DNA of 64,000 nt from an uncultured Telmatospirillum sp. (lineage in GTDB: Bacteria > Pseudomonadota > Alphaproteobacteria > Rhodospirillales > Magnetospirillaceae), in assembly GCA_903858635.1 (NCBI GenBank), contig CAIOJO010000442.1:1-64000 (forward strand), in the 5' to 3' direction. The notes beneath the pieces were generated by a model. The model was not told where the DNA came from and ran no database searches. It saw nothing but the letters and a program-made list of their open reading frames with translations. Positions 17,393 to 25,399 of the stretch are shown here, in pieces. How positions within the stretch are numbered: the stretch's first letter is position 1; every line of letters begins with the position of its first letter. A program made the position numbers and the translations under genes.

Positions 17393-18273
17393 GCCGGTGG
17401 CCTCTCGCCGATGGTGAGGGTCAGGTCGACCGGGTTGCCGCCGCGGCGCAGGCCGAGGGCGACGCTGCGGCCGACGCTGTCGGGACCGAGGGTCCGCAGC
17501 AGCGCGCCGACGCGCGGCAGGGGCTGGCCATCCCAGGTGACGATCACATCGCCCTGGCAGACGCCGGCGGTGGCCCCGGGACCATCCTTGGCGACGCTGA
17601 GAATCATCGCCCCCATGGCGCCCTCGTCGGCGACGCGGACCGGCTGCAGCCCCAGCCCGAGATAGCCGCGCGGAATGCGACCATGGCGTTCCAGCAGGGC
17701 GGCGACCCGTTCGATGGTGGTGGCCGGTATCATCAGCGTGCGGCGGCGCGGCCCCAACACCGCCATGCCGAGGGCACGGCCGGCGGCATCCACCACAAGG
17801 CCGCCCTCGGCCTGACGCCGCAGGCGCAGATCGAGCTCGATCCGCAGGTCGATGGCGCCGCCCCGCATCGAATACCAGGACGGCCCCACAGTGGCCACGC
17901 TGCCGCAGGCGGACAGCGCCGCGCCGCCGCTGGCACCGACGGAAAGGGCCAACGCCCCGGCGCGTATGGGGGGATAAGTGAAGGGCACGGCGGCCAGCGC
18001 CGCCCCCTCGACCCGCAGCAACGCGATGTCGGTGGTCGGATCGCGGCCGAGGATGGTGGCGGGACGGCTGTCGCCGCCGGCCAGGACCACGGCGACCTCC
18101 CCTTCCTCGGCCAGCGCTTCATCGGCGGTGACGATCAGGTCGGGCCGCCAGGCAAAGCCGCTGGACAAGGCGCGATGGGACTGGATGCCGACCACGCTGG
18201 GGAAGGTCGTGGCGACGATGTCGGCGAGGGCGGCCGAAATGATTTCAAGGGACGGGGGGGAGTTATCGGACAT
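17389..18273 (-). CDS. Pseudo-protease: trypsin-like fold plus PDZ, catalytic His and Ser lost
   Basis: 294 residues that align over their length with the HtrA-like protein encoded downstream. The catalytic positions differ: where that protein has TNSHVV this one has TADEAL (Glu52 in the His place), and NSGGPLV is AEGGLVV (Glu156 in the Ser place). Only the Asp is kept (PTTDIALLRV, Asp82). A PDZ domain follows at about 200-285 (ILSVAKDGPGATAGVCQGDVI). It cannot be a normal serine protease; a binding or regulatory role for PDZ-recognised C-termini is more likely. No signal peptide. First gene of the leftward operon; its end overlaps the LuxR-type gene by four bases. Confidence 0.8.
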   Translation of the reverse strand: MSDNSPPSLEIISAALADIVATTFPSVVGIQSHRALSSGFAWRPDLIVTADEALAEEGEVAVVLAGGDSRPATILGRDPTTDIALLRVEGAALAAVPFTYPPIRAGALALSVGASGGAALSACGSVATVGPSWYSMRGGAIDLRIELDLRLRRQAEGGLVVDAAGRALGMAVLGPRRRTLMIPATTIERVAALLERHGRIPRGYLGLGLQPVRVADEGAMGAMILSVAKDGPGATAGVCQGDVIVTWDGQPLPRVGALLRTLGPDSVGRSVALGLRRGGNPVDLTLTIGERPPA

Positions 18274-18640
18274 GTGGGCTCTCCTTTGTGTCCCTCATGT
18301 GCGTCTCGCCAGGCAGTGGCGCCACTGCCCAGGTGGGCAGGCCGCTCGCCCGGCCCCCATGTCCAGGCGGAGCTTGCTCCCTCCTCCTTATCGCTCCCGC
18401 CCCAAAGTGGGCACGGAAACGCTCTGGAGGGGGAGGGCAGACCTTTGTCTTAATCAATCTGTTATGGGGGTGCTAGGTCGGCTTGGCCGTTCGCTCGATC
18501 AAGGATCGAACGGGGGGTAGCGACGACATCTTGGCGATTTGCGGTAGGAGGGGACGCCGGCCGGATGACGTACTGAACTTGGTCTTTCTACCTCGACATC
18601 ATCTGGTCCGGTGGCCTCTTCCGAGTAATGGAGGAGATGG
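18274..18640. promoter_or_regulatory. Divergent promoter region with an 18-base perfect palindrome
   Basis: 367 bases between the pseudo-protease and the Q-rich protein gene, with no gene seen in it. GGCAGTGGCGCCACTGCC at 18312-18329 is a perfect palindrome 39 bases upstream of the pseudo-protease start, fitting an operator for a dimeric regulator. A second inverted repeat, CGATC-AAG-GATCG, lies at about 18495-18507. The rightward gene has GGAGGAG about six bases before its ATG. No sure -35/-10 pair was found. Confidence 0.5.
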
Positions 18641-19342
18641 ATGTATTATTCCGAGACACAACAGCAGAATCCCCAGCAATGGGGTGCTTTTGCCCCACAG
18701 CACCAGCAAGGGCTGGGCTTCGGTCAGGGCCAGGCGACGCTGGGCGGGTTGCAGGGTTTGCAGGGTCTAGGACAGGCGGCATTCGGCCAGACTCAGCAGT
18801 TCGGCACGCCGCAGCAGGCCTATGGCTGGGCCCAGACCCGGCAGTTGAGCCAGCAGGACGTCGGTGACGTGGTCCGCCAATTGGTGCCGCTGTTGCCGCA
18901 GATTCTTGCCCAGGCCCAGCAACAGCCGCAGGCCGCCTACGGCTATGGCTGGTCGCAGCAGCGTCAGCTCAGTCCACAGGACGTCAACGAAGTGGTCCGC
19001 CAGATCCTGCCCATCGTGCCGCAGATCGTCAGCCTGTTGCAGGGGCAGCCGCAGATGCAGGCGGCGGCCTACGGTCAGCAGCAGCCTCAGCAGGGGCTGT
19101 TCGGCACCCAGCAGTACAATCCGTTCGGTACCCAACAGCAGAACCCCTTCGCCATCCAGCAAACCAATCCCTTCGCCATGCAGCAGGGGATGCCGCAGAT
19201 GCAGGCGGCCTTCGGCGGTCAGTCGATCCACCAGCAACGCCAATTGACCCAGCAGGACGTGAGCGAGGTAGTGCGCCAACTGGTCAACGTCATTCCGCAA
19301 GTGATCGGCAGCCTCCAGGTTGCCTCCCAGCAACGGATCTAG
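18641..19342 (+). CDS. Glutamine-rich repeat protein with NPF motifs, unknown function
   Basis: 233 residues, of which 66 are Gln (28%); there is no Lys and no Cys. Three copies of a 20-28 residue unit are visible at about 66-91, 107-134 and 199-226, with the core RQL[ST]xQDVx[ED]VVRQ followed by hydrophobic residues and PQ[IV]. Each should form an amphipathic helix. Between them lie low-complexity Gln/Gly/Ala/Tyr/Phe linkers, including three NPF motifs at 160-178. No signal peptide or membrane segment. The composition resembles prion-like or condensate-forming scaffolds (inference). The ribosome site GGAGGAG is strong. It is first in an operon with a helical protein and a subtilisin, divergent from the HtrA-like genes. 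Not recognised as a known family. Confidence 0.8.
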   Translation: MYYSETQQQNPQQWGAFAPQHQQGLGFGQGQATLGGLQGLQGLGQAAFGQTQQFGTPQQAYGWAQTRQLSQQDVGDVVRQLVPLLPQILAQAQQQPQAAYGYGWSQQRQLSPQDVNEVVRQILPIVPQIVSLLQGQPQMQAAAYGQQQPQQGLFGTQQYNPFGTQQQNPFAIQQTNPFAMQQGMPQMQAAFGGQSIHQQRQLTQQDVSEVVRQLVNVIPQVIGSLQVASQQRI

Positions 19343-19413
19343 CGGTCCCCCGAACAACGGCCGGGGACCCGTCTCTCGGTGGGCCCCCGGCCTGCCTCTC
19401 ATGGAGCATTGCG

Positions 19414-19866
19414 ATGGCCAACCTCGATCCCGGCGCTGTGACGCCGCAGCAGAATGTCGATCCCCAGGACGCCCAGCTGATGGCCAACCTGTTGGGCAGC
19501 TTGCTGCCGCTGCTGCAGCGGGTCCAACTCACCGGCTGGACGCCGGAGCAGGCGCCGCCCATGGCCGATAGCCGGCAGCTCGATCAGCGGGCGGCGGTCG
19601 CCCTGGCCGAGGACATCACCGCCGATGCGCTCTGTCGTCTCGCCGCCTATTGCGAACGCTATGCCGGGGGCCGGCAATTTCCGGGGCTCGACGCCTGCCT
19701 CGGCCTCGTCACCCAGGCGGCGCGTTGCTTTGCCGCGGCCGACTACAACGGCGCCATGGCGCTGGTATGGCAGGCCTACCGGCTGATCGCCGCGGCACGG
19801 GCCGCCACGCCCGAATTGCCGCCATTGCGCGAAATCCCGGCCGGCGCCCCGGCCACCTCGCATTAG
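19414..19866 (+). CDS. Helical protein sharing the Q-rich protein's repeat unit, unknown function
   Basis: 150 residues, no leader. The N-terminus (VDPQDAQLMANLLGSLLPLLQRV, about 15-37) looks like one more copy of the helical unit of the preceding protein (SPQDVNEVVRQILPIVPQIV). The rest is an alpha-helical domain at about 55-135 (ALAEDITADALCRLAAYCER, CLGLVTQAARCFAAADYNGA) with a TPR-like look but no clear match. It stands 71 bases after the Q-rich gene and 13 bases before the subtilisin gene, so co-expression is likely. The shared motif suggests that it docks onto the Q-rich protein; this is inference. Confidence 0.7.
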   Translation: MANLDPGAVTPQQNVDPQDAQLMANLLGSLLPLLQRVQLTGWTPEQAPPMADSRQLDQRAAVALAEDITADALCRLAAYCERYAGGRQFPGLDACLGLVTQAARCFAAADYNGAMALVWQAYRLIAAARAATPELPPLREIPAGAPATSH

Positions 19867-19879
19867 AGGAGAACGGCTG

Positions 19880-21661
19880 ATGAGTCCAAAGTCGGAAGAA
19901 GGCCGGTCCGCCGAGCCCCCCTCCCGCTCCGCCGGCAAGGCCACGGATCCGGCCCGCGGCGAGGGCGCCGTCAAGCTGACGCCGCGCCCGGGCCTCTACA
20001 TGATCACCTGTCCCGGTGCGGCGGCCAAGGAACTGAGCGAGCGCCTGAAACGCACCGACGGCATCGAAGTGGTGCGGACCATCCCCGCCCAGGCAAAGGG
20101 CGGTGAACCGGTGGTGGTCGCCGGCATGGTGGCGAATGTCGCCGCGGCATTGCGCAACGCGCCGGGCCCGGCGCTGATCATCGAGCCCGACCACAGTCTG
20201 ATCGCCGCCACTTGGTCGATGGCCGATCCCGCCGTGACAACCACGGTCGGGCCGGGCTTCACCACCACCATCCAGGTGGTCGGCGCCAAGGACGAACCGG
20301 TGGCGCGGGCCGAGGTGCATCTGCTCGGCCGCAGCTGGGCGGCGCAGGGCATCACCGGGGCCGACGGGAAGGTCCAACTGACCCTGTTCGGGGAGAGCCC
20401 CGACAGCGTCAGCGCCCTGCTGGTCAAGCCGCGAACCGGCTATTGGAGCCTGTGGACCGAGGCGCCGGCCGTCGATGCCGACGCGGTGCAGCAAGTGACC
20501 CTGCGGCCCTTGCCCGCCGACGCCCCCGGCTGGGGCGCCAAGGCCATGCAGTTCGACCAGCTGCCCGCCCGCTGTCGCGGCAAGGGCGTGAAGATCGCCC
20601 TGATCGACACCGGGGCGGCGGTCAGCCACCGGCAATTGGCCAAGCTGAGCCAGGGCATGGACGTCGCCGGCGGCTCGGCAAAGGCCTGGGCACAAGACCC
20701 CGCCGGGCACGGCACCCTGTCGGCCGGCATCGTCGCCGCCTGGTCCGAGGACGGCGGGCCGCCGGGCTATGCGCCGGAAGCCGAAACGCATATCTGCCGC
20801 GTCCCGCCGGACGGGCGCTGCAGCGACCTGGTGGTCGCCCTCGACTATTGCCTGGACGCCGGCATCGATGTCGTCGATCTCGGCTTTTGTTGCCGGCACG
20901 GCTCGATGATCGTCGAACGGCGCATCGAGCTGGCCAAACGAATGGGCATGGCGGTGGTCGCACCAGCCGGCAATGGCGGGGACTCGGTGCAGTTTCCGGC
21001 GTCGTCGCCGCATGTGCTGGCGGTCGGCGCGATCGGCAAGCAAGGGGCGGCTCCGCTCGACAGTCCGCATGCCGACGGCGCGGCGGCGGCAATCCTGTCC
21101 GACGGCTATTTCTCGCCGGCCTTCTCGTCGGCCGGGCCGGAGGTCGATGTCTGCGCCCCCGCTGTGGCCGTTCTGTGCTGCCAATCCCCCGACGGCTATG
21201 CCGCGGTCGACGGAACCTCGGTGGCGGCGGCCCATGTGGCGGCGCTGGCGGCGCTGGTGCTGGCCCATCATCCGGATTTCCGGCAGGCCTTCGCCGGGCG
21301 CAACAGCCAGAGGGTCGAGCGCCTGTTCCAGATCATCAAGGAAACGGCGCAGCCGGTGGCCCTCGATGCCCGCCGGGTGGGCGCCGGAGTGCCCGATGCG
21401 GCACGCGCCCTTGGATTGACGGTGCCGGCGAATGCCCCGGCGGGACGCGCCGGCAAGGACACCCAGGGCAGCCTGGAGGCGATGCGCGCCGCGTTCCAGC
21501 TGGCCGGACTCACCCCTTCCGCCCCCGGCCGGGTGGCCCGCGGTCCGGCGATGGTGAGCCGGGCGCCGCTGACTCCGGCCGGCTTTGCCCCGGGGGCGAC
21601 CGCGAGCCTGGCCGAATTGCGGGCCGCCATGGCTGAAGCCGGCCTGCGGCCCCTGCACTGA
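19880..21661 (+). CDS. Subtilisin-like serine protease (S8) without signal peptide
   Basis: 593 residues. The N-terminal 30 are polar and charged, not a secretion signal. Residues about 130-185 (VVGAKDEPVARAEVHLLG...GITGADGKVQLTL) look like a carboxypeptidase-regulatory/CnaB-type beta-sandwich. The protease domain has the full set: Asp243 (IDTG), His277 (GHGT), Asn365 (PAGNGG) and Ser447 (GTSVAAAHVA). After about 520 the tail carries two short related segments, LEAMRAAFQLAGLTP and LAELRAAMAEAGLRP, which may be docking or processing signals. Third gene of the Q-rich operon; a strong terminator follows. A cytoplasmic subtilisin beside a scaffold-like protein is unusual. Protease assignment sure, target unknown. 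Confidence 0.9.
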   Translation: MSPKSEEGRSAEPPSRSAGKATDPARGEGAVKLTPRPGLYMITCPGAAAKELSERLKRTDGIEVVRTIPAQAKGGEPVVVAGMVANVAAALRNAPGPALIIEPDHSLIAATWSMADPAVTTTVGPGFTTTIQVVGAKDEPVARAEVHLLGRSWAAQGITGADGKVQLTLFGESPDSVSALLVKPRTGYWSLWTEAPAVDADAVQQVTLRPLPADAPGWGAKAMQFDQLPARCRGKGVKIALIDTGAAVSHRQLAKLSQGMDVAGGSAKAWAQDPAGHGTLSAGIVAAWSEDGGPPGYAPEAETHICRVPPDGRCSDLVVALDYCLDAGIDVVDLGFCCRHGSMIVERRIELAKRMGMAVVAPAGNGGDSVQFPASSPHVLAVGAIGKQGAAPLDSPHADGAAAAILSDGYFSPAFSSAGPEVDVCAPAVAVLCCQSPDGYAAVDGTSVAAAHVAALAALVLAHHPDFRQAFAGRNSQRVERLFQIIKETAQPVALDARRVGAGVPDAARALGLTVPANAPAGRAGKDTQGSLEAMRAAFQLAGLTPSAPGRVARGPAMVSRAPLTPAGFAPGATASLAELRAAMAEAGLRPLH

Positions 21662-21689
21662 GCTTTCGCCTCGATCTCGAGCGACTCGC

Positions 21690-21721
21690 GCGCCGAAGGA
21701 TAACTTCGGCGCCTTTTCTTT
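21690..21721 (+). terminator. Rho-independent terminator after the subtilisin gene
   Basis: GCGCCGAAG at 21690-21698, loop GATAA, then the exact complement CTTCGGCGC at 21704-21712, followed by CTTTTCTTT. A nine-pair stem with a T-rich tail is a good intrinsic terminator and closes the Q-rich/subtilisin operon 28 bases after its stop. The M48 gene that follows therefore probably has its own promoter in 21722-21846. Confidence 0.85.
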
Positions 21722-21846
21722 GCCGAATCGGCGCATCCCCCCAATTTGGATTAACGTTGTATTGAGAATTACTACAGTTATACTAGCGCCGGGTGCAATC
21801 GAGGTAGATCGATTCCCCCCGTCATGCGGTTGCTGGGGATTGCCAA

Positions 21847-22722
21847 TTGCCACACCGGGCCGGCGCGCGTCGAAGCGAATGGACCATCGACCTGGACGGC
21901 CAGGCATTCGACGATCTGCGGCTACCGCATCACCACCCGCTCCATGTATTCAATTCGCGCCGCTCCGGAATGGTAATCAACGGCATGCTGCTGCTGGTCG
22001 CCCTGTGCGGCTGGGTGGTCGGCGGCGAGGAGGGGGCGCATTGGGCGGTCAGCGGCGGCACCGGGACCACGCCGGCATCCATTTCGCCGGAGACCATGCT
22101 CCGCCAATACGGTGCTCATCGACTTACTCCGCAGATGTGGCCGGCGTTGTTCGACCAGCTGCAGGGAATGAGCCGGCGGGCCGGCCTGCCCCGGCCGCCG
22201 GAGCTCTATTACCTGCCCGATCCGCACAGCATGAACGCCTACGCCCTGGGCGGCCCGGAGCATTCCGCCGTCACCCTGACCGAGGGGCTGTTGCGCGGCA
22301 TGACCTTGGGCGAAATCGTCGGCATCCTGGCCCATGAGGTAGCCCATATCAGCAATAACGACGGCTGGGCGATGGCCCTGGCGGCGGGTCTCTATCGGAC
22401 CACCGCCCTGACGGCGCTGATGGGCGCCGGCCAGCGGCGGGACGGACCATTGGCGTTGCTGCTGTCGAGCGCGCCGATGGTCGGCCAGATGCTGCATATG
22501 GCGCTGTCGCGTATCCGCGAGTTCGACGCCGATGCGGTGGCCCTGGATCTGGTCGACGACCCGCATGCCTTCCTGACGGCCCTGCACAAGCTCGAGCACC
22601 ACCACAACGGCGACCGGCGGCGGCAGCCGGCGCCGCCTTCGGACGACATGCTGCGGTTCCTGCGCAGCCATCCCGAAACCTGGGAACGGGTCGGCACCCT
22701 GCTGCGCCGGTCGTGGCGTTAG
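21847..22722 (+). CDS. M48-family zinc metalloprotease, membrane-anchored
   Basis: 291 residues from a TTG start; no ATG or GTG fits upstream in frame, and the alternative ATG at 21970 would remove the polar N-terminus. One hydrophobic segment at about 42-60 (MVINGMLLLVALCGWVV), then the M48 (HtpX-like) domain. The zinc site is HEVAH (His163, Glu164, His167) with the third ligand Glu225 in REFDADA. Unlike HtpX only one strong N-terminal helix is seen. The gene follows the protease/Q-rich cluster on the same strand but behind a terminator. It may be a quality-control protease; link to the cluster is by position only. Confidence 0.82.
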   Translation: MPHRAGARRSEWTIDLDGQAFDDLRLPHHHPLHVFNSRRSGMVINGMLLLVALCGWVVGGEEGAHWAVSGGTGTTPASISPETMLRQYGAHRLTPQMWPALFDQLQGMSRRAGLPRPPELYYLPDPHSMNAYALGGPEHSAVTLTEGLLRGMTLGEIVGILAHEVAHISNNDGWAMALAAGLYRTTALTALMGAGQRRDGPLALLLSSAPMVGQMLHMALSRIREFDADAVALDLVDDPHAFLTALHKLEHHHNGDRRRQPAPPSDDMLRFLRSHPETWERVGTLLRRSWR

Positions 22723-22837
22723 GGTCCCATCGCGCCCCTCAAATCGTTGCCGGCTGATCCCAGAGTTGAAGGACCCGTGGCGCGCACCAATCTAAAGCTC
22801 TTCTCGGATTGTCTAATCCATACGGAGCCCGCCTGGC

Positions 22838-23950
22838 ATGAAGCGCACGAACCCTCCCTTCCGGGCCGACCATGTCGGCAGTCTGCTGCGACCCAAGACC
22901 TTGCTGCAAGCCCGCGACGACGCCAAGAACGGGCGGATTGCGGCCGAGCAGCTTCGCCAATTGGAAGACGACGCGATCCGCGACGTGGTCCGGCTGCAGG
23001 AGGATGTCGGCCTGCAGGGCATCACCGACGGCGAGTTCCGCCGCGCCTCCTGGCATATGGACTTCCTCTACCAGATCGGCGGGGTGACCAAGGTCCAGGA
23101 CAACATCTCGGTCAAATTCCACAACGAGAAGGGCGACATCGAGTTCACTCCGGCGGCGCTGCGGGTGAACGGCAAGCTGAGGCTCGACAAATGCATCTTC
23201 GGGGATCATTTCGAATATCTGAAATCGATCACCAAAGGCACGCCGAAGCTGACCATCCCGTCGCCCAGCATGATGCATTACCGCGGCGGCCGCGCCGCCA
23301 TCGACCAGGCGATCTACCCGACCCTCGACGGCTTCTGGACCGATCTCGGGGCGGCCTATGCCGATGAGATCGAGGCCTTGGGCAAGCTGGGATGCACCTA
23401 TCTACAGCTCGACGACACCAGCCTGGCCTATCTCAACGACCCGACCCAGCGCGAATACGTCAACCGTCTGGGCGGCGATGGCGAGCACCAGCATCTGGTC
23501 TATATCCGCCTGATCAACTCGGCCTTGGCCAAGAAGCCGGCCGGAATGACCGTCTGCACCCATATGTGCCGCGGCAATTTCCGCTCGTCCTGGGTGGCCA
23601 GCGGCGGCTACGACCATGTGGCCGAAGCCCTGTTCAACCAGCTCGAGGTGGACGGGTTCTTCCTCGAATACGACGATGCCCGTTCGGGCGGCTTCGAGCC
23701 CCTGCGCTTCGTGCCGAAGGGCAAGTTCGTGGTGCTCGGCCTGGTCACCACCAAGCGGGGCACGCTGGAACAGAAAGATGAGCTGAAACGCCGCATCGAG
23801 CAGGCCGCCAAATTCGTCCCCCTCGACCAGCTCTGCCTCAGCCCGCAATGCGGCTTCTCATCGACCCTGGAGGGCAACGCCCTGTCGGTCGAGGAAGAGA
23901 TTGCCAAGCTGGCCCTGATCGTCGAGACGGCCCGCGAGGTGTGGGGCTGA
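22838..23950 (+). CDS. Cobalamin-independent methionine synthase-like protein (short MetE/YxjG type)
   Basis: 370 residues, corresponding to the C-terminal catalytic half of MetE as in YxjG/YxjH proteins. The zinc site residues are recognisable: His and Cys in CTHMCRGN, Glu in FLEYDD and Cys in SPQCGF. It begins with the family's FRADHVGSLLRP. Such stand-alone proteins transfer a methyl group to homocysteine or a related thiol; the methyl donor is not proven. It is a single gene followed by a strong hairpin at 23955-23991. No SAM or cobalamin riboswitch was recognised ahead of it. Confidence 0.87.
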   Translation: MKRTNPPFRADHVGSLLRPKTLLQARDDAKNGRIAAEQLRQLEDDAIRDVVRLQEDVGLQGITDGEFRRASWHMDFLYQIGGVTKVQDNISVKFHNEKGDIEFTPAALRVNGKLRLDKCIFGDHFEYLKSITKGTPKLTIPSPSMMHYRGGRAAIDQAIYPTLDGFWTDLGAAYADEIEALGKLGCTYLQLDDTSLAYLNDPTQREYVNRLGGDGEHQHLVYIRLINSALAKKPAGMTVCTHMCRGNFRSSWVASGGYDHVAEALFNQLEVDGFFLEYDDARSGGFEPLRFVPKGKFVVLGLVTTKRGTLEQKDELKRRIEQAAKFVPLDQLCLSPQCGFSSTLEGNALSVEEEIAKLALIVETAREVWG

Positions 23951-23954
23951 CGCC

Positions 23955-23991
23955 GGCAGCGGCGGCGCCTTGATCCGGCGCCGCCGCTGCC
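23955..23991 (+). terminator. 15-pair GC-rich hairpin after the MetE-like gene
   Basis: GGCAGCGGCGGCGCC at 23955-23969, a seven-base loop TTGATCC, and its exact complement at 23977-23991. The stem is very stable, but only AATCTTC follows, without a real T-run. It probably ends or stabilises the upstream transcript and separates it from phhB, which starts 35 bases later. Confidence 0.55.
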
Positions 23992-24025
23992 AATCTTCAG
24001 GTCTAACCTCGAGGGACCACACCCC

Positions 24026-24367
24026 ATGGAACTCAGCGAAAAGACCTGCACCCCCTGCCAGGGCGGCATGCCGCCGCTCGACCCGGCACAGGCGGCCAGC
24101 CTGGCCACCCACGCCCCGGACTGGCAGTTGGCCGAAGGGTCGAAGCGCCTGGTGCGCGGCTTCAAGTTCAAGACCTTCCGGGACGCGCTGGCCTTCGTCG
24201 ACGGCATCAGCGCCATCGCCGAAAGCGAGGGGCATCACCCGGACATCAGTTTCGGCTGGGGTTATGCCACCGTCACCCTGTACACCCACAAGATCGGCGG
24301 CCTGCACGAGAACGATTTCATCATGGCGGCGAAGTTCGACCGCGTCTATGCGAGTCAGGCCGGGTAA
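24026..24367 (+). CDS. phhB: Pterin-4a-carbinolamine dehydratase
   Basis: 113 residues. Removes water from 4a-hydroxytetrahydrobiopterin, recycling the cofactor of aromatic amino-acid hydroxylases; in bacteria without these it may have other pterin roles. The family motif EGHHPDISFGWGYATVTLYTH is present (about 72-92), with the active-site His pair. An N-terminal CxxC (TCTPCQGG) precedes the domain, as in many proteobacterial members. A phenylalanine hydroxylase gene is not in the window. It stands alone between the MetE-like gene and the cation exporter. Confidence 0.92.
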   Translation: MELSEKTCTPCQGGMPPLDPAQAASLATHAPDWQLAEGSKRLVRGFKFKTFRDALAFVDGISAIAESEGHHPDISFGWGYATVTLYTHKIGGLHENDFIMAAKFDRVYASQAG

Positions 24368-24405
24368 TATCCAGGCCCGGACCAAGGCGCGGGCGGAGAC
24401 GGCAG

Positions 24406-25359
24406 ATGCACACGCGAGACATTCTGGGTTGGACCCATCCCCATCGGTTCGAAACCGGCCGCGAGCAGGGTGCCGAGCGACGGACCAAGGCGGTCGCCCT
24501 GCTTACCGTGGCCATGATGGCAACCGAGATCACCGTCGGCAGCATGACCAATTCGATGGCCCTGCTGGCCGACGGCTTCCACATGTCGACCCATGCCGGG
24601 GCGCTGGGCATCGCCGCCTTCGCCTATTGGCACGCCAGACGGCATGCCGAAGACCGCCGCTACAGCTTCGGCACCGGCAAGGTGGGCGCGTTGGCCGGCT
24701 TTACCAGCGCCTTGGTGCTGACCATGGTGGCCCTGCTGATGGTGTGGGAGTCGGCCAATCGCTTGCTGGCCGTGCCCAGCATCGCCTTCGATGAAGCGCT
24801 GATGGTGGCCGGGCTGGGCCTGGTGGTCAATCTGGTGAGCGCCGCCATCCTGGGCGCCGACCACCATCGCCACGACGACCACCACGGTCACGACCACCAC
24901 GGGCACGACGAGCATGGGCACGGGCACCAACAACACCAGGACCACAACCTGCGGGCGGCCTATGTCCATGTCGTCGCCGATGCCTTCACCTCGCTGTTGG
25001 CCATCGCCGCCTTGCTGTGCGGCAAATATCTCGGCTGGTGGTGGTGCGACCCGCTGATGGGCATCGTCGGCGCCATGGTCATCGCCAATTGGGCATGGAG
25101 CCTGATCCGGCGTTCGTCCAAGGTGCTGCTCGATATCAGCGACGACCACGAACTGCAGGCGGAGATCGCCCAGGCCATCGAAGACGATGCCGACAATCGC
25201 ATTTCCGACCTGCATCTGTGGCAGGTGGGACCGGGCCATTGGGCCGCCATCGTGTCGCTGGTCACCCACAACCCGCGCCCGCCGGCCCATTACCGTGCGT
25301 TGTTGGCCGGGGTCCACGAGCTCAGCCACGTCACCGTGGAAGTGCATCCCTGCGAGTGA
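24406..25359 (+). CDS. dmeF: Cation diffusion facilitator DmeF-like Co/Ni exporter
   Basis: 317 residues of the CDF family: about six membrane helices and a C-terminal cytoplasmic domain (DNRISDLHLWQVGPGHWAAIVSL). The second helix has the family metal site as NSMALLADGFHMSTHA, the DmeF version with His and Asp. Between helices IV and V there is a His/Asp-rich loop (about 146-178, repeated HGHD-type units) for metal binding. By family knowledge it exports Co2+ and Ni2+. DmeF genes often follow a dmeR regulator; none is seen here. Confidence 0.88.
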   Translation: MHTRDILGWTHPHRFETGREQGAERRTKAVALLTVAMMATEITVGSMTNSMALLADGFHMSTHAGALGIAAFAYWHARRHAEDRRYSFGTGKVGALAGFTSALVLTMVALLMVWESANRLLAVPSIAFDEALMVAGLGLVVNLVSAAILGADHHRHDDHHGHDHHGHDEHGHGHQQHQDHNLRAAYVHVVADAFTSLLAIAALLCGKYLGWWWCDPLMGIVGAMVIANWAWSLIRRSSKVLLDISDDHELQAEIAQAIEDDADNRISDLHLWQVGPGHWAAIVSLVTHNPRPPAHYRALLAGVHELSHVTVEVHPCE

Positions 25360-25399
25360 CCACTCAGGCGCCGAGCTACAGCATTGTGCGTTATGCCAG

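Noticed and set aside
16000-18273. Active/inactive protease pair read as MamE/MamO magnetosome proteins
   Set aside because: No membrane anchors, haem motifs or other mam genes are present; only the active/inactive principle is similar.
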